From the NCBI RefSeq assembly GCF_003696365.1, contig NZ_RFFM01000001.1:1627852-1691851 (forward strand): a stretch of DNA of 64,000 nucleotides. The letters run 5' to 3'. Positions 30,118 through 41,475 of the stretch are shown in pieces. The translations under genes and the position numbers were made by a program. The notes beneath the pieces were generated by a model. It did no database searches and had not been told where the DNA came from. It was given only the letters and a program-made list of their open reading frames with translations. Numbering within the stretch: the stretch's first letter is position 1; each line of letters begins with the position of its first letter. The stretch comes from Stutzerimonas zhaodongensis. GTDB lineage: Bacteria; Pseudomonadota; Gammaproteobacteria; Pseudomonadales; Pseudomonadaceae.

Positions 30118-31328
30118 CAGGCCGTACCCGCAGCCAGGCGCACCCGCTCGACGGGTTGCTCACGGATCGGCCAATTGAGCGCTGCGGCCATCAGGCTCAG
30201 CGCAATGGAAATCTGCCACACCAGGTCGTAACTGCCGGTGGTGTCGTACACCCAACCGCCCAGCCAGCCGCCGAAGAACGAGCCGATCTGATGAAACAGA
30301 AACACGATGCCACCCAACATAGACAGGTTGCGAACGCCAAACAGCGTTGCGACGGTGCCATTAGTCAATGGAACAGTCGATAGCCAGAGCAGCCCCATGG
30401 CAATGCCGAACGCGTAAGCGGTCCACAGCGTCAGCGGCGCGAAGAAGAACGCACTGATGACCACGGCTCGCATCAGATAGAGCGCCGTCAAAAGTTTGGG
30501 CTTGGAGTAGCAACCTCCCAACCAACCCGCCGTGTATGTACCGACGATGTTGAACAGCCCGACCAGCGCGAGCACCGTGGTCCCGGCCATCGCGGGTAGC
30601 TGTTTGTCGACCAGATAGGCCGGCAGGTGGATGCCGATGAACACCACCTGAAAGCCGCACACGAAGAAACCCAGCGCCAGCAGGCGAAAACCGGAATGGC
30701 TGACCGCTTCACGCAACGCCTCGATGAGCGTTTGCTGCGGGCCCGTCACGGGTGCCGGTGGGCCGCTACGCAGCATCAGTGCAAGCGGCATGATCAGCGC
30801 GACCAGCAACCCAAGCGCCAGCAGGGCCGACGACCACCCCAACCAGCCAATCAGGCCCAACGTGCCGGGCAACATGGCGAACTGACCGAACGAGCCCGCC
30901 GCACTGGCAATGCCCATGGCCATGCTGCGCTTCTCAGCAGGAACAGCCCGGCCCACGGCGCCGAGGATCACGGAGAAGGAGGTTCCGGAAAGCCCCAGCC
31001 CGATCAGAAAACCGGCACTGAGCGACAATGAGACCGGGGAGTCTGCACCAGCCATCAGCAGCAGGCCGACGGCATAAAGGACGCCACCGAGCAACACTGC
31101 CCGGGCTACTCCGAACCGGTCTGCCAAAGCGCCGGTGACCGGCTGAGCGATCCCCCAGATGAGATTCTGCAGCGCGATGGCGAAGGCGAATACCTCTCGT
31201 CCCCAGCCGAATTCTGCACTCATGGGCGGAAGGAAAAGCCCGAAGCCATGCCGCGTGCCCAGGGACACGGCGAGGATCAGCGAGCCGCCGAGCAGGATCC
31301 AGGTACTGTTGCGCCAAATCGCATTCAT
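30117..31328 (-). CDS. MFS transporter
   Basis: A 403-residue major facilitator with about 12 membrane helices, starting [20 protein letters not shown]. It resembles the monocarboxylate/oxalate-type branch ([22 protein letters not shown] and [16 protein letters not shown], the loop 2-3 motif). Substrate is not predictable. In-frame methionines lie upstream, but this start places the first helix normally; the ribosome site is weak. It is coupled to the 40-residue peptide downstream and divergent from yejK (141 bp). Confidence 0.85.
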   Translation of the reverse strand: MNAIWRNSTWILLGGSLILAVSLGTRHGFGLFLPPMSAEFGWGREVFAFAIALQNLIWGIAQPVTGALADRFGVARAVLLGGVLYAVGLLLMAGADSPVSLSLSAGFLIGLGLSGTSFSVILGAVGRAVPAEKRSMAMGIASAAGSFGQFAMLPGTLGLIGWLGWSSALLALGLLVALIMPLALMLRSGPPAPVTGPQQTLIEALREAVSHSGFRLLALGFFVCGFQVVFIGIHLPAYLVDKQLPAMAGTTVLALVGLFNIVGTYTAGWLGGCYSKPKLLTALYLMRAVVISAFFFAPLTLWTAYAFGIAMGLLWLSTVPLTNGTVATLFGVRNLSMLGGIVFLFHQIGSFFGGWLGGWVYDTTGSYDLVWQISIALSLMAAALNWPIREQPVERVRLAAGTA

Positions 31329-31469
31329 CACGGACACACTTTGCAAACATCGAGGGGGATCCATCTTACTCGTATAACCCCGGCCATTAGCATCCACTTT
31401 TTGCCCAGCGTCGCCCCTTGCTGCTCGGTTAAACTGGGCGCCGTTTGCCTCACCCTACGCGAGTACCTC

Positions 31470-32477
31470 ATGCCGATTCGCCATTGCATAGTTCATCTGA
31501 TCGAGAAAAAGCCGGACGGCACTCCTGCCGTATTGCACGCCCGCGATTCGGAGCTGGGCGACTCCCAGGCCATCGAAAACCTGCTGGCCGATCTGAACGA
31601 AAGCTATAACGCCAAGCAGGGGAAGGCATGGGGCTTCTTTCACGAGGAGTCGGGTGCCTACCCGTTCAGCGGTTGGCTGACGCAGTACATGGAGGGCAAT
31701 CAGGACTTCACCGCATTCAGCCGCAAAGCAGTCGAACACCTGCAGAAACTGATGGAGGAGTCCAATCTCTCGACCGGGGGCCACGTACTGTTCGCGCATT
31801 ACCAACAAGGCATGACCGATTATCTGGCCATCGCCCTGCTCCACCACAGCAACGGTGTAACCGTTACCGATTCGCTGGATGTGGCCGAAGCGCGGCACCT
31901 GGATCTCGGACAACTGCATCTGGCCACCCGGATCAACATTTCGGAGTGGAAGAACAATAAGCAGTCCCGGCAGTACATTTCCTTCATCAAAGGCAAGAAC
32001 GGCAAAAAAGTCTCGGAGTATTTCCGCGACTTCATCGGGTGCCAGGAAGGTGTGGATGGCCCGGGTGAAACACGCACCCTGCTCAAAGCCTTCAGCGACT
32101 ATGTTGAGAGCGAAGACCTGCCGGAAGGAGCGGCCCGGGAGAAGACCAGTGCACTGGTCGGTTATGCCAGCAGCCAGGCCAAGATCGGCGAGCCCATGTC
32201 GCTGGAAGAGCTTTCCGGTGTGATCGATGAAGAACGACCTCGCGCCTTTTACGACCATATCCGCAACAAGGACTACGGGCTATCCCCGGAGATCCCGGCT
32301 GACAAGCGCACCCTCAACCAGTTTCAGCGCTTCACCGGTCGGGCCGAAGGCTTGTCGATCAGTTTCGAGTCCCATCTTCTCGGCTCGAAGGTCGAGTATG
32401 ACGAGGCCCGTGACATGCTGATCATCCGCAACCTGCCAACCCAGCTGACTGATCAGCTCAAGCGCCGCAAGGGCTGA
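31470..32477 (+). CDS. yejK: Nucleoid-associated protein YejK (NdpA family)
   Basis: A 335-residue nucleoid-associated protein of the 37-kDa family, known in E. coli and Pseudomonas to bind the chromosome and topoisomerase IV/gyrase. It begins [17 protein letters not shown] and has [22 protein letters not shown] and the central ...[21 protein letters not shown] region typical of the family. Single-gene unit. Confidence 0.93.
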   Translation: MPIRHCIVHLIEKKPDGTPAVLHARDSELGDSQAIENLLADLNESYNAKQGKAWGFFHEESGAYPFSGWLTQYMEGNQDFTAFSRKAVEHLQKLMEESNLSTGGHVLFAHYQQGMTDYLAIALLHHSNGVTVTDSLDVAEARHLDLGQLHLATRINISEWKNNKQSRQYISFIKGKNGKKVSEYFRDFIGCQEGVDGPGETRTLLKAFSDYVESEDLPEGAAREKTSALVGYASSQAKIGEPMSLEELSGVIDEERPRAFYDHIRNKDYGLSPEIPADKRTLNQFQRFTGRAEGLSISFESHLLGSKVEYDEARDMLIIRNLPTQLTDQLKRRKG

Positions 32478-32651
32478 CTTCAAGGGTAATAGCCACTGCG
32501 CCTGCTCGACTGTTCATCTTCAATACCCGGCCGTCGCTGAACGACGGCTAAATGAACTTCAGACTGCGCGGAATGAATTGGCCTTTTGTCAGTCACATGG
32601 GCTGCTCAAATTTGCCACGGCAACCGCGCTCCGCTCAGCTAAGGATCAACA

Positions 32652-33449
32652 ATGGATTGGTTACACCTGATTATTCTGTCCCTGGTGCAGGGCATCACCG
32701 AATTCCTTCCGATTTCCTCTTCCGCTCATTTGATTCTCCCGTCGCAGGTACTGGGCTGGCCGGACCAGGGCCAGGCATTCGACGTCGCGGTTCACGTGGG
32801 CACCCTGCTCGCCGTACTGATCTGCTTCCGTCACGAAGTGATAGCGACCACTCGCGGCTGGCTGGCGCATGTTTTTCGTCAACAGGTCAGTGCAGAAAGC
32901 CGCCTGGGTTGGGCGATCATCATCGGGACATTACCAGCAGCGATCGCGGGATTGCTGCTGGAAGACTACATCGAGGAGTACACCCGCTCGATGCTCGTCA
33001 TCGCCGTGACCACCATCGTTTTCGGTCTGGTGCTGTGGTACGCCGACGCTACAGGGCGCCGGGTCGCTGAAATGGAACAGCTGACCTGGAAAAGCGCGCT
33101 GATCATTGGCTTCGCTCAAGCGCTGGCGCTGATTCCCGGCACCTCGCGATCAGGCATCACCATGACTGCTGCGCTGCTACTGGGCTTTACCCGTCAGGCG
33201 GCCGCTCGCTTTTCGTTTCTGCTGTCGATCCCGCTGATCCTCGCCGCCGGTGGGCTAAAGACGGTCGAGCTCGTAAAATCCGGTGAAGCCGCTCCCTGGA
33301 ACGATATCTTCATCGGGACGGCGCTTTCATTCGTAGCTGCATTCCTCTGCATCAAGCTGTTCCTCAAGGCGCTCGACGCACTGGGTATGCTGCCGTTCGT
33401 GGTCTACCGCTTGCTGCTCGGTGTGACCCTGCTGTTCATCGCGCTCTAA
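32652..33449 (+). CDS. uppP: Undecaprenyl-diphosphatase UppP
   Basis: Integral membrane phosphatase of 265 residues that recycles undecaprenyl diphosphate to the monophosphate for cell-wall synthesis; overexpression gives bacitracin resistance. Both signature motifs are present: QGITEFLPISSSAHLIL (residues about 13-29) and PGTSRSGITMTAALLLG. Length is standard. Confidence 0.96.
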   Translation: MDWLHLIILSLVQGITEFLPISSSAHLILPSQVLGWPDQGQAFDVAVHVGTLLAVLICFRHEVIATTRGWLAHVFRQQVSAESRLGWAIIIGTLPAAIAGLLLEDYIEEYTRSMLVIAVTTIVFGLVLWYADATGRRVAEMEQLTWKSALIIGFAQALALIPGTSRSGITMTAALLLGFTRQAAARFSFLLSIPLILAAGGLKTVELVKSGEAAPWNDIFIGTALSFVAAFLCIKLFLKALDALGMLPFVVYRLLLGVTLLFIAL

Positions 33450-33457
33450 TGCAAGAT

Positions 33458-33486
33458 CCCGCTGACCGAGGTAGTCGGTCGGCGGG
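33458..33486. terminator. Hairpin between convergent uppP and GST genes
   Basis: CCCGC-T-GACCGA and TCGGTC-G-GCGGG form a 12-bp stem (one T-G pair) with a five-base loop. No T-tract follows on either strand, so termination is likely but not certain. Confidence 0.6.
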
Positions 33487-33497
33487 CATTCTCTGCA

Positions 33498-34436
33498 TCA
33501 ACGTGCGTCGATGCGGTAACCGAAACGCGGGAAATGCACGTGCACAACGCCGGCACGCTCGTCTTCCCTTCGCAGGATCAGCTCTTCGACACCCGCGAAC
33601 ACCAACTCCCCTTCCACCGGGTCGGTTCCGTAGTCCACCGCAGAAATTGTGACTTGCTGTCCAGCCCGGAAACCGTTGGGCTCGAAGAAGCTTTCGGCGG
33701 GTAGCGGAGCCGGATCGGCTTCGCGAGCGATCTTCAGTGCATCTTCGGCGCTCAGCTCGCTGAGAGAGCCATGTCCAACACCCAAGACCTTGCCCAGCCA
33801 GGCCTGAATCTCCGGATAGTCATCGACCAACGGGGCTGTAACGGGCGTACCTTTGAGGAACCAGAGGCAGTGCGCTATGGAGAAGTCCGCTATGCACGGT
33901 GCGTTGCCGAATAGGAACTCGCCTTCACCGCGTGCCAGTTGCTGCTGCAAACGCGCCATCAGAACCGGCCAATGGTTCTTCGCCTGCTCCAGCGGAATAC
34001 GCGCCGCGGATCCACCACTGAACAATGCCGCGCGGTCCTTGCTGAATACTTGCACGAACTCTTTGGGTACTTGAGCAAAACGCATCGCCATCGATTCAGG
34101 CTGGAACACCAGACTGACCGCGTGCAGGAACAACACCGAATCGGCCCACTGCGCGAGCGTAGCGGCAACGAACTCCTGCCCCTCCGGGAACAGCGCCGGG
34201 GTGTTCTTCTCGGCTTCGAGACGGCGCGCCATCAGCGCAGTATCGCAATAAACGTCGGCGCCAATCTGCAGCACGGGTGTACGTCGATAGCCACCAGTCA
34301 GGGCCGTTAGATCAGGTTTAGGCATGACTGGCGGGATTTGCACCGACCGCCAGGACAGCTGCTTGAAGCCCATCATCAGCCGCGCTTTCTCAGCGAAGGG
34401 TGAGGTGGGATAGTGGTGCAGAATGATCTCGTGCAT
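33498..34436 (-). CDS. Glutathione S-transferase family protein
   Basis: A 312-residue GST-fold protein. The thioredoxin-like N-terminal domain reads MHEIILHHYPTSPFAEKARLMM and RRTPVLQIGADVYCDTALMARRLE. The helical C-terminal domain follows, then an extra C-terminal beta-like region after residue 225 that ordinary 200-residue GSTs lack. No classical catalytic cysteine sits at the usual site; a Ser (TSPF) may serve. Substrate unknown. Single-gene unit. Confidence 0.8.
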   Translation of the reverse strand: MHEIILHHYPTSPFAEKARLMMGFKQLSWRSVQIPPVMPKPDLTALTGGYRRTPVLQIGADVYCDTALMARRLEAEKNTPALFPEGQEFVAATLAQWADSVLFLHAVSLVFQPESMAMRFAQVPKEFVQVFSKDRAALFSGGSAARIPLEQAKNHWPVLMARLQQQLARGEGEFLFGNAPCIADFSIAHCLWFLKGTPVTAPLVDDYPEIQAWLGKVLGVGHGSLSELSAEDALKIAREADPAPLPAESFFEPNGFRAGQQVTISAVDYGTDPVEGELVFAGVEELILRREDERAGVVHVHFPRFGYRIDAR

Positions 34437-34504
34437 TGCAGGCTCCGCCAGTCTTTTCAGGTAGACCGGCAGCTTACTCGCCGCAGCGCGGGCAGCCTAC
34501 CCGT

Positions 34505-36564
<2,060 letters not shown>

Positions 36565-36573
36565 CTATCGCTA

Positions 36574-37044
36574 TCAGGGCCTCCCGATCGGCGCGAAGCT
36601 GGCTCCGGTATGCTCGGCCAAGACTTCAGCAGCAAGCTCTACCTCCAACCCACGGCGCCCGGCGCTTACATAGATACTGGGCTGCGTCTGGGCTGAGCTA
36701 TCAATGAACGTGCGCAACCGCTTCTTCTGCCCCAACGGACTGATACCCCCCACTAGATAGCCCGTGGCACGTTGCGCTGCCATCGGATCGGCCATATCGA
36801 CCTTTTTCACCTTTGCCGCCTGAGCCAGCGCTTTGAGATCGAGCGTACCGGCTACCGGAACCACGGCAACCAACAACTCGTTTTTCTCGCTGCTTGCAAG
36901 CAAGGTCTTGAAAACGCGTGCGGGCTCGAGCCCAAGTTTTTCTGCCGCCTCCAGACCATAGGAAGCAGACTTGGGGTCGTGTTCATAGCTGAGCACCTGA
37001 TGCTCGGCCTTGGCCTTTTTCAATAGATCGATAGCGGGCGTCAT
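36574..37044 (-). CDS. ybaK: Cys-tRNA(Pro)/Cys-tRNA(Cys) deacylase YbaK
   Basis: A 156-residue YbaK/EbsC-type editing domain that hydrolyses Cys-tRNA(Pro) made in error by ProRS. It begins MTPAIDLLKKAKAEHQVLSYE and shows VFKTLLAS, VVPVAGTLDLKALA and GYLVGGISPLGQKKRL, the last being the active-site region. An upstream in-frame methionine is ignored because family members start here. Convergent with mltF. Confidence 0.93.
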   Translation of the reverse strand: MTPAIDLLKKAKAEHQVLSYEHDPKSASYGLEAAEKLGLEPARVFKTLLASSEKNELLVAVVPVAGTLDLKALAQAAKVKKVDMADPMAAQRATGYLVGGISPLGQKKRLRTFIDSSAQTQPSIYVSAGRRGLEVELAAEVLAEHTGASFAPIGRP

Positions 37045-37164
37045 GGCTGCGGAAGGTTGGGGGATCGAGGGCGCTACCTTAGCCAAAACCTGGCTGCCCG
37101 CACAGAGCAGACCCAGGTTTTACCGCAGCCCGTCACGGCGCAAGACTCGCTCAAGACAAGTTGG

Positions 37165-38385
37165 TCAAGCCACCATGGCCCGGCGCGCCTTACGTTCGAA
37201 AACTTGCGGCTTGTGGATACGGGGTGGCTGCACCCAGCTGGCCTGAAACTCGCAACCATCTTGGATCGCAGCCTGCACTATGTCGCCATTGGCCTGATCG
37301 ATCGCACGTGCAAGCATCACGACTTCGCCGCATTTCTGCGAGGCGAAGCCGAGCCAGTCCTCGAGCTCGGCATCAGATTTCCGCACCATTGGCACATGCA
37401 ACAACGAGCAGGAGGGCGCGACCCATAGCCGCTCACCCAAACGTTCAGCAGCGTGGCCGAGCACTGGCAACGCCTTATCCAGATCACACCGTTGCGCATC
37501 ACGGCCATCCACCAAGCCCAGGGAAAGAACCTTGTAAGTCGGCAGGCGATCTATCACCAGCGGGTACTGATCCGGCGCGCTGACCAGATCGATATGAAGG
37601 CCATCCACCGGCAGCGCAGCAGCCAAACCGAGATTGTCTTTCACCCCGCCGAAGTAGGTAGCGATCAGCTTTTTCAACGGCGCTCGCTGCAGCAGGTTAT
37701 AGGCGCGCTCGAATGCGTTCTTCCACGCCTGCGGCAGATCCAGCACCAGAACCGGCTCATCGATCTGCACCCACTCGACGCCCTGTGCGGCAAGCCGCTC
37801 TAGGACCTCGCCGTAGATCGGAAGCAACCTATCAAGCAGATCCAACTTGTCGAACGGCGCACCTGTCGCCTTGCCCAACCACAGATAGGTCAGCGGCCCG
37901 ATCAATACCGGCTTGACCTTATGTCCCAGAATTCTGGCCTCCTCGACCTCATCGAAGAGCTGAGCCCAGGACAACCTGAACTGTTGATCCGTGCTGAGTT
38001 CTGGGACCAGGTAGTGGTAGTCCGTATCGAACCACTTACCCAGTGCCAGTGCCTGCTCACCTCTACCGCAACTCTGCGCATCATCCCGCGCCATGGTGAA
38101 CAGTGTGTCGAGCGTTGGCTCGCCTTCGATTGGCCGGAAGCGCTCGGGGATCACGCCGAACATCAGCGAATGTGTCAGTACCCGCTCATGCCAGGTGAAG
38201 TCACCAACCGGCAGCAAATCGATGCCGGCCTCGGCTTGTAGCTTCCAATGTGTCGCACGCATGTCCTGACCGACTCCAAGCAGGGCGGCTTCGCTGATGG
38301 TGCCCTTCCGATACGCATCAAGTGCTTCTTTCAGCTTCTTATCAGCCCCGATGCATGAGAACCCCAGTGAATGTGCGACAGACAT
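37165..38385 (-). CDS. MetE-like protein, N-terminal half only (likely truncated methionine synthase)
   Basis: A 406-residue protein matching the N-terminal domain of cobalamin-independent methionine synthase: LGFSCIGADKKLKEALDAYRKG, GIDLLPVGDFTWHERVLTHSL, KWFDTDYHYLVPE, KPVLIGPLTYLWLGKA and EWVQIDEPVLVLDLPQAW. Full-length MetE has about 755-770 residues. Here the frame stops in the inter-domain linker (after PRIHKPQVFERKARRAMVA), and the next gene, ybaK, starts 120 bp on. The whole C-terminal catalytic domain, with the zinc-binding His/Cys/Glu/Cys set and VLVHGEAERNDMV motif, is missing. The reading frame itself is clean. It could be a domain split, a regulatory remnant or a decaying gene; methionine synthase activity is not expected. 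Confidence 0.85.
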   Translation of the reverse strand: MSVAHSLGFSCIGADKKLKEALDAYRKGTISEAALLGVGQDMRATHWKLQAEAGIDLLPVGDFTWHERVLTHSLMFGVIPERFRPIEGEPTLDTLFTMARDDAQSCGRGEQALALGKWFDTDYHYLVPELSTDQQFRLSWAQLFDEVEEARILGHKVKPVLIGPLTYLWLGKATGAPFDKLDLLDRLLPIYGEVLERLAAQGVEWVQIDEPVLVLDLPQAWKNAFERAYNLLQRAPLKKLIATYFGGVKDNLGLAAALPVDGLHIDLVSAPDQYPLVIDRLPTYKVLSLGLVDGRDAQRCDLDKALPVLGHAAERLGERLWVAPSCSLLHVPMVRKSDAELEDWLGFASQKCGEVVMLARAIDQANGDIVQAAIQDGCEFQASWVQPPRIHKPQVFERKARRAMVA

Positions 38386-38438
38386 GACATCTCCAATGTG
38401 TACGTTTCGACATGGGTAGTGTGAGAGCCGTCGGCCAC

Positions 38439-38451
38439 TGAAACAAACTCA
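38439..38451 (-). promoter_or_regulatory. Candidate MetR box upstream of the metE-like gene
   Basis: On the minus strand, TGAGTTTGTTTCA fits the MetR consensus TGAA-N5-TTCA with one change. It lies 54 bp upstream of the metE-like start. A sister box with the same change lies upstream of metR. Confidence 0.5.
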
Positions 38452-38543
38452 AGTAATTTGTAATGAACGAGAGAAGCGCTCATAAAGAACATTTCTGCTC
38501 GGTCAGTCGTCTAAGAAACCAGACGAACTCATAAGGCAGCTTC

Positions 38544-39134
38544 ATGACCGGAGAGGAAGAACCGCAGGATCTCAAAACGCTCCTCGAGCATCTGGCAGAG
38601 GCCGGTGAGCCAGGGAAACCGATCAATATCGAATGCATTCTCGAGGCGACTGGGCAGCGCAGCTTCGGCGCCTTGCTGCTGGTCCCTGGCCTGTTGGTGT
38701 TCTCGCCGCTATCCGGCATACCAGGCCTTCCGACATTTTTCGCCATCATGGTCGGGCTGATTGCGACCCAGCTGCTGATTGGCCGCAAGCACTTCTGGCT
38801 ACCACGCTGGCTATTGAAGCGCTGCGCTTCGCGGAGCAAGTACGATCGTGCGATCGCCTTTCTCAAGCGCCCGGCGCGGACGATCGATCGGTTACTTCGT
38901 CATCGTCTGACATTCCTCACCGACGGCGCCTTCGTATACATCAATGCGCTGCTGTGCCTGTTGATTGCTGCAACCATGCCACCGCTGGAGTTGATTCCGT
39001 TCGGCAACTCGGTAGCCGGAGCGGCGCTGAGTTTTCTCGGGCTGGGCATGATGGCCCGTGATGGCGCATGGGTGATCGCCGCACTTCTGCCCCTCGGCTT
39101 ATTGGTCTATCTGGCCAGTCGCCTCTGGATGTAA
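38544..39134 (+). CDS. ExoD-family membrane protein
   Basis: A 196-residue inner-membrane protein of the ExoD (exopolysaccharide synthesis) family. It starts with a soluble segment (EEPQDLKTLLEHLAEAGEP...INIECILEATGQRSFGALLLVPGL) and has about four membrane helices; PLSGIPGLPTFFAIMVGLIATQLLIGRKHFWLPRWL is the core signature. Function is unclear beyond the rhizobial phenotype that gave the name. It lies in the interval between the metE-like gene and metR, on the metR strand. Confidence 0.87.
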   Translation: MTGEEEPQDLKTLLEHLAEAGEPGKPINIECILEATGQRSFGALLLVPGLLVFSPLSGIPGLPTFFAIMVGLIATQLLIGRKHFWLPRWLLKRCASRSKYDRAIAFLKRPARTIDRLLRHRLTFLTDGAFVYINALLCLLIAATMPPLELIPFGNSVAGAALSFLGLGMMARDGAWVIAALLPLGLLVYLASRLWM

Positions 39135-39251
39135 CAAAAGATCGCTACCGAGCGGGATCGCCGACACCGCAAGCGCTGGCTCATTCGTCATTGAACAAAC
39201 ACCGTCGACTCGACAGCTGTCGTGATGCTGGGACACACTTCGCCACTACGA

Positions 39252-39264
39252 TGAGCGACGTTCA
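39252..39264 (+). promoter_or_regulatory. Candidate MetR box upstream of metR
   Basis: TGAGCGACGTTCA fits TGAA-N5-TTCA with one change and lies 64 bp upstream of the metR ATG, which would suit autoregulation. Confidence 0.5.
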
Positions 39265-39327
39265 TGTCCATGGATCATATCTTTGGGATTTACCCACGCA
39301 ACAGCCGAAAATCAGGAAGTTCGCAGC

Positions 39328-40254
39328 ATGCTTGAAATCCGCCACCTGAAGACCCTTCATGCACTGCGTGAAACGGATAGTCTTGTCGAAGCGGCCGAGC
39401 GCCTGCATCTGACTCAATCGGCTTTGTCGCATCAATTCAAGGAACTGGAAGAGCGTCTGGGTGTGCAGCTGTTCGTACGTAAAACCCGGCCGGTACGTTT
39501 CACCAGCGCAGGCTTGCGCCTGTTGCAGCTGGCCGACAACCTTCTGCCGCAACTGCGCAGCGCCGAGCGTGACCTTGCCCGACTCGCCGGCGGAACGGCG
39601 GGTCGGCTGCATATGGCGATCGAATGCCACAGCTGCTTCCAGTGGCTGATGCCGACAATCGACCAGTTTCGCGATGCTTGGCCGGAGGTGGAGCTGGATC
39701 TGGCCTCGGGTTTTTCCTTTGCCCCGTTACCGGCACTGGCACGCGGCGATCTGGATCTGGTCGTTACCTCAGATCCCATCGAACTCCCAGGCATTACCTA
39801 CGTGCCGCTGTTCACGTATGAAGCCCTGCTCGCCGTCGCCAACCAACATCAGCTGGCGGCACGCCCCTATATCCGGGCCGAGGACCTAGCCAGCGAAACG
39901 CTGATCACCTATCCGGTAGAACGCGATCGTCTGGATATCTTCACCCGCTTTCTCGAACCGGCCGATATCGAGCCGGCACAGGTGCGCACCTCGGAGCTCA
40001 CGGTGATGATGATGCAGCTGGTGGCTTCAGGGCGAGGCGTGTGCTGCGTACCGAACTGGGCGCTGCACGAGTACAGCGCCCGCGGTTACGTCACCGCCAA
40101 ACGTCTTGGTGAGAAAGGCCTGTTTGCGACGCTTTATGCCGGCATCAGGGCTGACATGCTCGATTCACCTTTCATGCGGGATTTCCTGCTCACCGCCAAG
40201 GACACTTCATTCGCCACACTCGAAGGGGTTAGCGCCGCGCCGAGGGCCAAGTAG
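39328..40254 (+). CDS. metR: LysR-type transcriptional regulator MetR
   Basis: A 308-residue LysR regulator that senses homocysteine and controls methionine synthesis genes. The N-terminal helix-turn-helix reads MLEIRHLKTLHALRETDSLVEAAERLHLTQSALSHQFKELEE; length and residues such as FVRKTRPVRFTSAG are those of MetR. AGGAAG precedes the ATG. It lies on the opposite strand to the metE-like gene, with exoD in between instead of the usual direct divergence. Confidence 0.9.
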   Translation: MLEIRHLKTLHALRETDSLVEAAERLHLTQSALSHQFKELEERLGVQLFVRKTRPVRFTSAGLRLLQLADNLLPQLRSAERDLARLAGGTAGRLHMAIECHSCFQWLMPTIDQFRDAWPEVELDLASGFSFAPLPALARGDLDLVVTSDPIELPGITYVPLFTYEALLAVANQHQLAARPYIRAEDLASETLITYPVERDRLDIFTRFLEPADIEPAQVRTSELTVMMMQLVASGRGVCCVPNWALHEYSARGYVTAKRLGEKGLFATLYAGIRADMLDSPFMRDFLLTAKDTSFATLEGVSAAPRAK

Positions 40255-40261
40255 CGCGCGT

Positions 40262-41392
40262 CTAGTTTTCCTGACGGTAAGGCAACGCACCACGCGCGGA
40301 CTCGGCGTAGCGGAGAACGCCGAGGCGCTCCTGCTCGAGAAACTCACTGACCGCGGCTCTGAGGCCAGGATGGACCAGATAGTGCCAGGAGCGAGTGATC
40401 ACCGGTTCGAAGCCCCGAATCAGCTTGTGCTCGCCCTGGGCACCGGCATCGAAACGCGGCAATCCTGCCGCTATCGCCTGATCGATTCCCTGGTAAAAAC
40501 AGGTCTCGAAATGCAGCCGATCGAACTCAGCCAGGCAGCCCCAGTAACGCCCATATAGGCCCTGCCCGTCGATAAGGCTGAACGCCATTGCTACGGGCTC
40601 GCGGCCTTGCGTTGCTAACACCAGCCGTATCGCCTCAGGCATCCGCTCGGCCAGGAGGCTGAAAAAAGCTCGGGAGAGATAAGGCGCCTGGCCTCGAATC
40701 ATGTAGGTATTGGCATAGCAGGCATAAACGAAATCCCATTCCAGCTCGCTTACCTGGCCGCCTTCGCGCCACTGGAAGTCGAACCCCTGCCCCGCCACCT
40801 GTTCGCGCTCCTTGCGCAACTGCTTGCGCTTTCGCGAGGTGAGGCTGTCGAGGAAATCCTGAAAATCACGATAGCCCCGATTGTGCCAATGGAACTGACA
40901 GCCAATGCGCTCGAGCCAGCCGTCGCGCCCATGGAAAATGGTATCGGCGTCAGGCTCGGTGAAATTCACATGCAGGCTTGAATGGCCCTGCTCCTCCAGA
41001 TTGGCGCTGAGCTGGTCGAGCAACTGTCCGGCAGCCTGGCGATCGCCTAGTAGACGCGCGCCAGTTACCGGCGAGAACGGCACTGCGCAGAGCAGCTTGG
41101 GGTAGTACTCGATTCCTGCGCGATGGCAGGCATCAGCCCAGGCCCAATCGAATACGTACTCGCCATTGGAGTTGGTTTTTCGATACAGCGGCAAGGCGGC
41201 AGTGGCATTACCCTGCACATCGATCAGCAGCTGATGTTGAGATCGCCAGCCGCTGCGTCCTCCGACACTGCCACTGTCTTCGAGGGACGATAGAAAAGCG
41301 TGGCGCAGGAACGGCTGAGGGTCGCTACCGAGGAGCGCGTCCCAAAGGAGCGGCGAGATATCGGCTAGGCGAGAGATTGTCTGGATAGGCAT
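40262..41392 (-). CDS. GNAT-fold protein of the COG3146 / DUF482 family
   Basis: A 376-residue protein of the peptidogalycan-biosynthesis/GNAT-like family COG3146. It has the typical PFLRHAFLSSLEDSGSV near residue 27, RAGIEYYPKLLCAVPFSPVTGARLL, NFTEPDAD and SLTSRKRKQLRKEREQV, and near the end FDAGAQGEHKLIRGFEP. Reaction unknown. It ends 7 bp from the convergent metR. Confidence 0.88.
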   Translation of the reverse strand: MPIQTISRLADISPLLWDALLGSDPQPFLRHAFLSSLEDSGSVGGRSGWRSQHQLLIDVQGNATAALPLYRKTNSNGEYVFDWAWADACHRAGIEYYPKLLCAVPFSPVTGARLLGDRQAAGQLLDQLSANLEEQGHSSLHVNFTEPDADTIFHGRDGWLERIGCQFHWHNRGYRDFQDFLDSLTSRKRKQLRKEREQVAGQGFDFQWREGGQVSELEWDFVYACYANTYMIRGQAPYLSRAFFSLLAERMPEAIRLVLATQGREPVAMAFSLIDGQGLYGRYWGCLAEFDRLHFETCFYQGIDQAIAAGLPRFDAGAQGEHKLIRGFEPVITRSWHYLVHPGLRAAVSEFLEQERLGVLRYAESARGALPYRQEN

Positions 41393-41421
41393 GTTGGCCA
41401 GTCTGGCCTGTAATACGGACG

Positions 41422-41448
41422 AAAAAAAGCCCCATCGGAATGGGGCTT
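41422..41448 (-). terminator. Rho-independent terminator of the porin gene
   Basis: On the minus strand AAGCCCCAT / ATGGGGCTT forms a 9-bp stem with a four-base loop, followed by a run of seven T. It lies 27 bp after the porin stop. Confidence 0.92.
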
Positions 41449-41475
41449 AAAGAGCATCACGGATGAAGAGCTGCT

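Noticed and set aside
37045..37164. Possible remnant of the missing MetE C-terminal domain
   Set aside because: Only 120 bp; one frame reads VRAARFWLR, faintly like the linker, but nothing resembles the catalytic domain.
38386..38543. Cobalamin riboswitch before the metE-like gene
   Set aside because: No B12-box-like sequence or leader of suitable length is visible.
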